A DNA stretch of 64,000 nt, taken from assembly GCA_015179125.1 (NCBI GenBank), contig WHVA01000320.1, forward strand, positions 1-64,000. Direction: 5' to 3'. Positions within the stretch are counted from its first letter, which is position 1. Every line of letters begins with the position of its first letter. Of the stretch, positions 55,970-64,000 are shown piece by piece. This stretch comes from Gautieria morchelliformis (lineage: Eukaryota > Basidiomycota > Agaricomycetes > Gomphales > Gomphaceae). The translations under genes were made by a program, and so were the position numbers. A model generated the notes under the pieces. It saw only the letters and a list, made by a program, of their open reading frames with translations. It did not search any database and was not told the origin of the DNA.

Positions 55970-56907
55970 ACAACAGTGCTGACAGAAACTAGTAGCTTCA
56001 TATGCAAGAGAATTGGGTGATTTATCACTGTTGATTGTAGTGTACAAGTTGCGAGTATTTAACTAGTGAGAAAAGAGCTTGGTACTCATGTGTGTTACGG
56101 AATGAGAACAAAGACTACTCGTGTGAGGGAATTGGGATAGATATCAGTATTAGGGGTTAGGGACACATTAATGGTACATGGGATATGATGGATTGTAAAC
56201 TATATTAGTGAATGGGGAATATGGGATTGAAGGATATAGCAGAAAATTGTGAGATGCATGCAGGGTCATCTCGACATGTTGCATCCCTTGATTGGGTCAC
56301 ATGCACATGTGGTGGAATTGGGCTCGGCGTGTAGGATAAGGGGGATGGAACAGTCTTGATTCCTGTAGCACATGGTATTTCATTTTGTAATACTGGATAA
56401 ATCAGAGTGAATGTGTTGAGTGAGATTTGAGTCGAACAGTTAGCTTGGCAATCTCGGTGATTGGTTGAGGTGGATATAGTCATGGTAAAGAGGTAGTTGT
56501 CAGGGGACACCCTGTTTTCCAGTTCTGACACCACACCAAGTTCTGACCCCATTTCTGACTCTGCTTCTGGGATCCAAACATCAAATTATGAGTTTCTACC
56601 TCCACATCAGAAATCATCAACTATGCTTATGCATCGATCATCAGCAGTCTCAATTACTGCACCATGATGACATGACCCAACATAGCCTATGTAGTAAACA
56701 GATGCGCACAATTTTCATCTAAGCCAAACATTTTCCAATGTCTCAGCGGAGTCGGGGTTTGTTTTTTCTTCCGCCATCACATCAGCTCTACTATCCAATT
56801 ATCGAATTTCAGGATCTCAATCCCAGCAGTAGAACGAATTACGTAGTCCTGAATCCCCAGAGAGAAGGGCAATAACATCAGTAATAAACATGTAGAGATC
56901 ACTACAC
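55970..56907. other. Spacer between the element and host gene space
   Basis: Mostly AT-rich with no gene. The segment from 56498 (TGTCAGGGGACACCCTG…) recurs at 8487 and may be the edge of a repeat family. Open frames here are short and unconvincing. Confidence 0.35.
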
Positions 56908-57279
56908 CTACGCCGGTCTCCGCTTGACGTACTCCCGTGGATGCCAGCTAAGCCCGCCTTCAGCCATTTCACAATCCCGGTCCTTATCTGCCCCTCGACT
57001 CATTATTACCTTGTGACTTCGTTTCAACTTGAGATTACTGTGTTGTTCCTTGAGATCGACAGCTACCAAATATCCCTCTCTTTGACTCGCTCGTTCATCT
57101 AGAAGCTCCATCCATCCATCCTTGTATGTACGTCCGTCTGATGCCTCCAGCCTTCCTGTTTTCTTGCGCAAAACATCTTCGAGGCGTACTATGAATTCAA
57201 AAAGATACTGAGTAACGAGAGTGATGGCAGTTCCTGCCCAACAGGCTCGCGCCGCCGCCAATCCGACAAGTCTGCTCAC
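56908..57279 (-). CDS. Small unknown protein, 123 aa, single exon
   Basis: MSRLVGLAAARACWAGTAITLVTQYLFEFIVRLEDVLRKK…: residues 5-32 form one hydrophobic segment that could be a membrane anchor or part of a mitochondrial presequence, since Arg residues sit at both ends. The rest is polar and charged, with WHPREYVKRRP at the C-terminus. The composition is protein-like, the frame is closed by stops, and it stands divergently to the RNase T2 gene with about 460 bp between the starts. I do not recognise the family; small fungal mitochondrial inner-membrane proteins have this shape, but that is only an analogy. Confidence 0.5.
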   Translation of the reverse strand: MSRLVGLAAARACWAGTAITLVTQYLFEFIVRLEDVLRKKTGRLEASDGRTYKDGWMELLDERASQREGYLVAVDLKEQHSNLKLKRSHKVIMSRGADKDRDCEMAEGGLSWHPREYVKRRPA

Positions 57280-57738
57280 TGGAGCTTAGAAATTTTCATA
57301 GTCAGGGTTGCAGAGGAGAGATAAGTAGTCCGTTCTTTGGGACCATGGTTGAAATGCTATCGCTTGGATCCAAGATCGAACTCAAGGACACAATCAACTT
57401 TGTCTAACACCTGGCTTATGGGAATAGAAAAATTCGTTATACTTGACTCACTATTAGGCATCAATTTTCGCGGGTGAATCCGTTTGTAGAATCAAGGAGG
57501 CCGTTGAGTGGCCCTGGCGTGGCAAAGATGACATGGGGTCGCTTTGCCAGTATTCATGGACGTTTGGAACACCGCTAGTTCACCTGTACCTCGGACCCAC
57601 ATGGCCGTAGGTCAGATCGGTATGCTGGCATCCCTGCTCCCGACAAACGTTTCTCAAATTTCCGTAAGTTTTTCCTTTGGAGGATTTAAAAGCAAGAGTC
57701 CGAGAGTGTATTCCAGACCCTTCCAGCTTGCTCACAAA
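57280..57738. promoter_or_regulatory. Divergent intergenic region upstream of RNase T2
   Basis: 459 bp between the starts of the small minus-strand gene and the RNase T2 gene. A TTTAAAAG box at about 57686-57693 stands some 45-50 bp upstream of the RNase ATG. Nothing else is supported. Confidence 0.4.
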
Positions 57739-58865
57739 ATGTCATTCGTTGCAGCAGCACTCACTTTTGCTCAGCTAGTCGCGGCGACCATCCCGTCTTT
57801 CCCTGGGGCCCCAACCTTCCAAGATGATTGTACGTGACGCTGGCCCTTCGAAGGATATTAGTACCCTGTTAAGTATAGATAGTTAGGTGCAAGTTGCAGA
57901 AACCCGTGCTGTCATGCCAGAACACGACCATTATCAAGGACACCTGCTGCTCCCCCACACCCGGAGGTCTTGTCTTACAGACACAGTTCTGGGATACTCA
58001 CACAGGGCTTGAAGCCCAAGGCCAGCTGTTGCCAGATAACTCCACGTGGACCATTCACGGTCTTTGGGTTCGTGATCCATCATGCGCGCGTTCTAAGAGC
58101 CCTGACCCAAGTTATCTCAGCCAGACTTTTGTAATGGAAGCTTTACACAGTATTGCGACCTCACTCGCCAATTCGACCCTACTCCTGACTCCGGCATACC
58201 CCCGTACACTGGCCCGGGTGTCGATACATTCATCAAGGCGTTTGGAAGGGAGGATCTCCTCGAATTCATGAACACGTTCTGGATTAATCAGGGTGCACCT
58301 AACGAACATTTTTGGGCACACGAATTTTCGAAGCATGCGACGTGCTTCTCAACATACGATACAGCATGCTACAAGCCGTACATTGAGCATGAAGATGTGA
58401 TCAATTTTTACGACGTAAGAGCGTTTGGTTACTTATGTGTTGTTAGGAAATATCTATATCACACGACAGAGCGTGATCCGCGCATACCATATGTTCCCCA
58501 CCGGACAGTTTCTCGCGTCGCACGGCATTGTGCCTTCCAACACCACAACGTACACGCTCTCTGCTCTCCAGACTGCTGTGAAAGCGCACACAGGCGCTAT
58601 TCCTTACTTTGGCTGCACCGGCCCCAAAGCGCCAGAAGGCGACGGAAGGACGATTGTGGATGAGGTACGAGCGCATTTTGAACACATCTCTATTTTCTAC
58701 TCACGAGTGTAGGTATGGTACTTCAACCACGTGCTGGGGATACCACAGACGGGAACGTTTGATCACATTGATTCAGTCACGCCGTCGACTTGCACAGCGA
58801 AAGGTCAGATTCAATACTTGGAGAGGTCCCCCTCGTCTGTTCGTCAAAGTAGTACACCTGTCTAG
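57739..58865 (+). CDS. Secreted ribonuclease T2
   Basis: RNase T2 family endoribonuclease, cleaving single-stranded RNA via a 2',3'-cyclic phosphate; secreted or vacuolar. The start MSFVAAALTFAQLVAA is a hydrophobic signal peptide. The mature part shows CQNTT…TCCSPTPGG, LQTQFWDT, then WTIHGLW (CAS-1, catalytic His) at about 58050-58068. An intron at 58069-58120 leads to PDFCNGSFTQYCDLTRQFDP. Then come FWAHEFSKHATC (CAS-2, catalytic Glu, Lys and His; about 58312-58350), an intron at 58415-58469, SVIRAYHMFP, an intron at 58665-58712, and VWYFNHVLGIPQTGTF to the stop at 58863-58865. A first intron lies at about 57830-57890 (exact acceptor unclear). All frames connect, so the gene looks intact. 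It is flanked by the AN1 gene downstream on the same strand. Confidence 0.9.
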
Positions 58866-59155
58866 TCGTCGAGCATTGAATACAAATGAGCGACTCAAGT
58901 CGAAAGCTCACGTCATGTGCTCCATTGTAGAGCTCGCAAATTATCGTTGAATTATCGTGGGTCATCACGTGATTGCTTATTCACAGCACGTACAAGGTTC
59001 CACATCCTTCGTGCAGCCTGAGTACTAGCTGACGCGTCCTTCAGTCATCCATACAAATACCACCAGGACCTAGAACGTCCTGCTATTCTCATACCCCACC
59101 ACCGACATCCGCCCCACATTACATATACAGCGCAGGACTAGAACTAGGAATTATA
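58866..59155. other. Intergenic region, RNase T2 to AN1 gene
   Basis: 290 bp. A CT-rich leader-like stretch (59085-59130, ATACCCCACCACCGACATCC) precedes the AN1 gene start. No other feature. Confidence 0.35.
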
Positions 59156-60404
59156 ATGTCGTCCTCCGCTGAGTCACCCCACAACTCACATCTCTTGTTC
59201 ATTGGCCAACAGTGCCATTCCGCGCAATGCTACATGGTGGACTTCCTTCCGTTCCGGTGCGACCACTGCTCGCATGCTTTCTGCGCGGACCATTACAAGC
59301 CTACCACGCACGCTTGCGAGAAGTACGACGCTTCGAAGCATGACAGGATCGCGCCACTCTGTTTGTCCCCATAGATCACGTAGCGATGGCTTATGCTGAT
59401 TTTGTGTTAACCCACAGGCCCGCTGTGCAGCACACCCGTAGCGATCCCGCCAGGCCAAGACCCGAATGTGCGCATGGAACAACACATCGAGATGGTGTGC
59501 AGTGTGACGACTGGGAAGCGGTCAAAGCAAGGCAGCATGCCTGTGTGCGCTAAGGGCAGATGCAGCAAGGTGCTCTTCGCGCCAATCAAATGCAACGTGA
59601 GTTTACACCAGCCGTACGTCTGTTGTTTGTGTGTTGACATCTCTATTTCGTATCGCGCCGTTGTTGTAGAGCTGCAATAAACAGTTCTGCGCTGCACATC
59701 GATTTCCATCGTCTCATGATTGTTCCCCGTCGTCGTCGTCCTCCTCCTCTCAGCCTCCTGGGTCAGCCATCCGCGCGCAGATCGCTACTCAGACATCAGC
59801 GGCTTCCGCTGCTGCAATGGCCGCCTTCAAGCGCAACATGGCTACGGCCAAGGCCAAGCCGTCGGCATCAAACCCAGTCACCCCCGCCGGCTCCACAACT
59901 GCAGCCAAGGCGGAGGTAGGTACGACTGGCAAGAGCACAAATATCTTTGTGAAGTTAAAGACAGACCGGTGCGACATCTCTTCTCCTCCTGGGCGTGAGA
60001 TACGAACGCCCACTAGCCCCACTTCACACACATATACGTATACCGCAAATACCGGTGTCGATGCCCTTCCCGCACCTTCCTCGCCACATACTTCACTTAC
60101 TCGGATACAACCGCTCGGCGTCCACCGCCCATGATGGTTGTAAAACATCTCGATGCGTTACCGACGAAATACATGGCATACAGGCGTGCGAGGGCGGAGC
60201 AAGAGTCTCGACGGCGTGCCATGCGGGAACGTGCCAAGAAAGGGGTGAGTTAACCCCTATGGTTCTCCATATGAATCAAATGGCTACAACACCTTTTCAT
60301 CGAAACAGCTATTGTCGGAGAGGGAGCAGATGTTGCTTGCAGAGGAGGAGGCAGCGCTGGCGACAGAGTCGAACTCAGGGAAGAAGGAGTGCGTTTTGAT
60401 GTAG
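59156..60404 (+). CDS. AN1-type zinc-finger protein with a C-terminal CaaX-like end
   Basis: Two AN1 zinc fingers. The first reads QQCHSAQCYMVDFLPFRCDHC…FCADHYKPTTHAC (residues about 18-55). The second, after introns at 59361-59417 and 59597-59669, reads PVCAKGRCSKVLFAPIKCN/SCNKQFCAAHRFPSSHDC. This two-finger layout matches the ZFAND2/Cuz1 group, which works with Cdc48/p97 and the proteasome in handling misfolded proteins. A Ser-rich linker (SPSSSSSSSQPPG) and an Ala/Lys-rich helix follow. After another intron (borders unsure, starting near 59971) comes the charged segment KYMAYRRARAEQESRRRAMRERAKKG (60166-60243). A last exon after CGAAACAG (60309) reads LLSEREQMLLAEEEAAL… and ends KKECVLM at 60402-60404. 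CVLM fits a CaaX prenylation box. The first half is certain; the exon structure of the last third is less so. Confidence 0.82.
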
Positions 60405-61103
60405 CCTTCAGTAATCTAATGCTCGGCTTATTTACTGTAATCATTCCCAATCTCGATGGATATCTAATTTCCTTCTATGATGGCTTTACTGAGTGTTTCT
60501 GGCGCTACCGATAGATTTTAGCTCACCTGAATGACGTGCCTAATATTTTCAAAATTCAGTTCAGCCAATATATATCGCGTGTTGATAATCAAATGCCGTG
60601 TCCGAGAGGCTTGTAGCGAATTCGAATAAATCTGTGGAGCGTTATACTTACAAGGGAGGCCTTCGCTGCCTCGCGGAGTATCATGATTATCGTGGATGTA
60701 TACACGCATGTAAAGTGCGCCATTATAGTATATAAGGTTTTGTTATATACAGAGAAATTTTTTGCAGCTGCAGCTGGGAAGAAGCTCTCGAATGTTGTTG
60801 CAGCTAGCACGAACTTTTCGCAGCAATATTTTTTGGTTTTTGATGGAAACAGCCGCGCGCGCTGGGACCTTTGTGGCTCACCGGTACTTGGTTCTTTACA
60901 TGGTAAGCGGCGTCCACAGCAAGGTGACGCTCAAGCCCACTTCGTCATACATTTAATTATGACGCCTGCATAATTTGATGCTGGGCAAGGTCCAACTCGT
61001 GATCAGAAGTCGTCATTCGACATGCTGTGGACAGCGATCCATGGGTGAGGTATTGACCCGAGGTGGAGCAAAACCACATTTCATCTTCACCACCACCTCT
61101 AAC
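60405..61103. other. Intergenic region, AN1 to LanC-like gene
   Basis: 699 bp. A 64-codon frame at 60762-60956 (QLQLGRSSRMLLQLARTF…) is open but matches nothing I know. The sequence has AT-rich patches (TATATTATATAAGG-like at 60722-60745). No gene is supported. Confidence 0.35.
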
Positions 61104-62702
61104 ATGCCCGTTCCCAGACGTTACCTCAGAAATGAGCTATCTCTTCCTCCCCTCGACGAAAGTACACTCCAAGCTTTACAGTCCGCCATTCATAGTTCCC
61201 TGGGTGCCATACGCAGAAATGGGGGACAGACCCTCCGCGACAATACCATCTACGCTGGCGTAGCTGGTGCATATGTCTATCAATTCACGAAGATCCACCC
61301 GTCACCTCATGTCTTATTCTTCGTCCAGGGGTTGTGCTGATGTATCTACGCTTGCATATCCAGTCCGCCGCACTCTCGCCAGCTCCGCCTACGGTGCCCG
61401 TCTTTCACTTCCAAGGCCCGCCACCTACACAACTTGAGCCAAGTAAGGTGTCGCCACTGGACGCCCAACACGGTGCACACGCCGTGGCCTTGTTGACCTC
61501 TCTAACCACTGTGTTTTATGCCTTGCCTATGATCTGGTAGTCAGACTTACGCATTTAATATAGAAGCGACCACCTAGCGACGATCTCTCCACTTCTTTAC
61601 AAGCTGCCGTGTCCCTGTCAATGGCCCCTGATGCTCCGCGGGAAGTTCTTTACGGATCAGCAGGTCTTCTGGCCTCCCTCATTTCTGCAAATCGATTAGG
61701 TGCATCCCATCCTATTACGTCTCCGGAGACTATTCGAGGTCTCGCCATACATATCGTCGAAGAGGGAAGAAGGGGTGCAGCAGACTATGCCGCTGTAAAT
61801 GGCTCTGGGCTCCCTCTCATGTGGGCCTGGCATGGAAAGTACTATTTGGGGGCGTGAGTGCTCTATTGTCTGTTTAGACAGTTTTACGCAAGCCCTATTA
61901 ACAGAATACATGGAGTCGGTCGGTTTATTCTTGTCGGGTAAATTTCAAATACGTAGACTCACGAATTTTGCATCTCAGCGGGCATTTTAACTATTCTCTT
62001 ACAACTTCCGGCCGAGATACGCGACACCATGATGGACGTTATTCTTCCGGCGGCATATGCACTTCTCGGCCAGGTCGATGCTGACGGTCACCTACCGTCC
62101 TCTCTCCCGAGGCGCTATCACATGTCTGGAGAGCTTGTACAAATATGCCACGGTGCCCCAGGGGCGCTCCTTCTCATTGCAGCTCTAAGATCAGCTTGCG
62201 CCCATACGGGCCAGACGCACCCTCCAGAGCTCGACGGCATCGAAAGCAGGTTGAGCGACAGGGTATGGGAAGCGGGCTTACTTTCCAAAGGCATCTCCCT
62301 GTGCCATGGCGTCGCAGGAAATGCCTGGCCTTGGTTGCTATTATCCCAAATTCACAAGGAGCCCGAAAAAAGGTTGCTGTTATATATACTGCTGCAAGGA
62401 AAGGCCCGCTGATAAATTGTACCGCAAGGGATCAATACCTACGTCAAGCACTTGCCTTCCTTCTACACGCCACTAAACTGCCTCCGTTAGGGGACATGGA
62501 GGGATATGGAGCATCGGACAGTTCGTATTCTCTTTTCACAGGCCTCGCGGGGGCCGTGACCGCGTGGTCGGAGGCATGCACCATCTTATACAATAGGGTG
62601 GGTGAAGCAGCTCCGAATGCGAGTCCTGAAACCACGGGAACCGAGCACATAGAGGTGCTTGGGATGCCTTGGTTAGGCGGCCTGGGGAATTGTGGTATAT
62701 AA
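61104..62702 (+). CDS. LanC-like protein (lanthionine synthetase C family)
   Basis: Multi-exon gene starting MPVPRRYLRNELSLPPLD. Exon 1 ends TIYAGVA at an intron (61267-61328), continuing VVLMYLRLHIQ…DAQHGAHAVALLTSLTT. After an intron (about 61510-61563) comes PREVLYGSAGLLASLISANRLG and LPLMWAWHGKYYLGA. After a further intron, ILTILLQLP, ICHGAPGALLLIAAL and ISLCHGVAGNAWPWLLL. A last exon (from about 62429) reads QYLRQALAFLLHAT…SDSSYSLFTGLAGAVTAW and ends LGMPWLGGLGNCGI. The repeated LYGxAGLL, CHGAPG and CHGVAG motifs of the alpha/alpha barrel are present. The Cys and Cys-His of the latter two are expected zinc ligands. Eukaryotic LanC-like proteins add glutathione to dehydroamino-acid residues and do not make lantibiotics. 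One exon junction near 61857-61985 is uncertain. Probably intact. Confidence 0.85.
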
Positions 62703-63290
62703 TGCATTCGTCAGCTTTTCAGGTCAGCCGAAGGAGTAAGAATATGGTGTTGCGCTCAAGGAACGATACAAAGAGGCGAATGACAGCGGAGGAACATACT
62801 GGGGACAGGTAACACCGACTTCATTGGTACATCACGCCAAGATCATTACTGTAACGTTGACGAAGACATGATCGACTGTCTGTTCATTCTCTCGGATCTG
62901 AGTCAGCTTCGGCCTGCTTGACGTTCGCCCGTGATCCTATGAGCTATTACCTTCTTCTGCTGATCAAGAATAACGACCCAAAATAGTACTTGGAATACTC
63001 TAAAGGCGACGACGGAAAAATAAATACCCACATACCTTTGTGTCTCTTATTTCTTATGTAGAAAATAGTGTTTTTGGACCTTGAGAAACTCGTACTCGAG
63101 TTACGCCGGGGAAGTGGCACGTATGAATAAGACAAGGAACTGCCAACACGGCAACGGTACTAGCTTGAGTTGCCTTGGTGCCCGCAGCTTTCCCACGATG
63201 TTCCAGTTACGGAACAGCTTGATGATCACGTGACCGAGATTCGGGTACTTGGGTCCAGATAGATTTCTCTCAAGCTCATTGATACCCAAC
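62703..63290. other. Intergenic region, LanC-like gene to hydrolase
   Basis: 588 bp. A 69-codon minus-strand frame (63101-63310) overlaps the hydrolase start and is judged a shadow. No terminator or promoter element is supported beyond AT-rich patches near 62990-63070. Confidence 0.35.
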
Positions 63291-64000
63291 ATGACCTCTA
63301 AGAAGACCACAAGGTACTACGTCCCGCATCCGCAAGAAGCGGGCTGCAGCATAGCTGGGGACCTCGAGCAGGTAGATCCAGAGTTGCCAACGCAAGGCCG
63401 GAAGATTGCTCTGGTCTGTCTGTCTTCTATATTTTCGGGGACAGAGCCAATGCATCAACGTTGTCTCTGAATCAGATCCTGCACGGAGTTTTGGGGTAGG
63501 CATTCCTCTCAGAATCGCTATATTACCCTTCTGATGAGGTGCACGTCAAAGTCACAAGGATTATTTATTCCAAAAGCGCCTCGCAAAGCTTCTCCCGATG
63601 GATTCATTCAGATTTGACTTTCGGTGTGTCTGCGGCCAACTGTTATTTTTTGTTGGGGTATATGAACTACTAGAAAATATCCAGTGGGAATCACGAGACG
63701 CCAGGAAATTGGAATATGGCAGGATTTGAAGAAGACTTACAAGACCTTTCTGCTGTGGTTGCGTTTTTGACATCGCAGCTCGGATATTCAATTGACATGC
63801 TCGTGGGTCACTCTCGGGGCTCCATAGTGGCGTTTAAGTGGATTTGTACGGCTCCCGAGGGTCCCCGCGTATCTGCTTTTGTTAACGTTGCAGGACGATA
63901 CCGTATGGAGGTAAGACTAGTAACCCGAATTTACGGAGATCTAACCATGTGACATATTAATTCTTGTTCCAAAAAATCCAGCGTGTGCGCAGTCAGTGAA
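63291..64000 (+). CDS. Alpha/beta-hydrolase (ectomycorrhiza-regulated-esterase type), cut by window end
   Basis: Start MTSKKTTRYYVPHPQEAGCSIAGDLEQVDP. Introns at 63414-63475, 63496-63551 and 63624-63684 join KIAL/ILHGVLG/HKDYLFQKRLAKLLPMDSFRFDFR/GNHETPGNWNMAGFEEDL. The continuing exon reads DLSAVVAFLTSQLGYSIDMLVGHSRGSIVAFKWI…VNVAGRYRME to 63910, where GTAAGA opens another intron. HG near the oxyanion hole and GHSRGS with the nucleophile Ser (about 63810) are the alpha/beta-hydrolase marks. The wording LILHG…HKDYLFQ…DSFRFDFRGNHE is that of the fungal family annotated as ectomycorrhiza-regulated esterase. The acid and His of the triad lie beyond the window. Frames join cleanly, so the gene looks intact; the substrate is unknown. 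Confidence 0.85.

Noticed and set aside
61104-62702. Lantibiotic biosynthesis cluster suggested by the LanC domain
   Set aside because: No LanB or LanM, no precursor peptide and no transporter nearby; introns and wording fit the eukaryotic LanC-like family.
63101-63310. 69-codon minus-strand frame before the hydrolase
   Set aside because: It overlaps the hydrolase start codon region and has no recognisable content; judged a shadow.

Overview
The window looks like a chromosome arm of a filamentous basidiomycete, most likely an Agaricomycete (mushroom-forming fungus). Host genes are cut by many short introns (about 45-75 bp, GT...AG). Several gene families are typical of that group: DUF6533 membrane proteins, an ectomycorrhiza-regulated-esterase-like hydrolase and a LanC-like protein. 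The transposons are fungal Ty3/Gypsy chromodomain elements, Ty1/Copia elements and Helitrons. There is no bacterial operon structure, no CRISPR array and no convincing tRNA or rRNA gene.

Layout. 1-11147 is a decayed Ty3/Gypsy chromovirus (+ strand) riddled with solo LTRs and a small inverted-repeat element. 11148-36456 mixes decayed host genes with transposons. The host remains are an amino-acid transporter, a possible glutaredoxin, a glycyl-tRNA synthetase, a DUF6533 gene, an unknown gene and an Rrp6/EXOSC10 exonuclease. The transposons are a Copia element, Gypsy scraps, a Helitron end with helicase remains, a TIR element at 30884-33340 and a hAT-type MITE inside the Rrp6 relic. One spliced gene in this stretch (27869-28812, minus) still reads open throughout and is unidentified. 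36457-45532 is a second graveyard: a third Gypsy copy, stacked copies of a roughly 1-kb LTR family, and Copia RT fragments split by a solo LTR. 45533-47467 is a second copy of the DUF6533 locus, duplicated from 22461-24391. 49401-55964 is the best preserved element, a Ty3/Gypsy chromovirus on the minus strand with two 389-bp LTRs and a 5-bp target duplication.

From about 56.9 kb the character changes to an ordinary host gene cluster with open frames and clean introns. It holds a small unknown protein (minus), a secreted RNase T2, an AN1 zinc-finger protein ending in a possible CaaX box, a LanC-like protein and an alpha/beta-hydrolase cut by the window end. These genes do not form an obvious pathway; they look like a normal stretch of gene space next to a transposon nest.

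Most noteworthy: a TIR transposon whose 2-bp target duplication explains the host reading frame around it; a hAT MITE with a perfect 8-bp duplication inside Rrp6; a 1.93-kb segmental duplication ending next to a Helitron-like terminal hairpin; a Copia element whose two LTRs are mosaic; an extra open reading frame downstream of the Gypsy chromodomain in two copies; and a possible prenylation signal on the AN1 protein. All calls come from reading the sequence; no database search was run.
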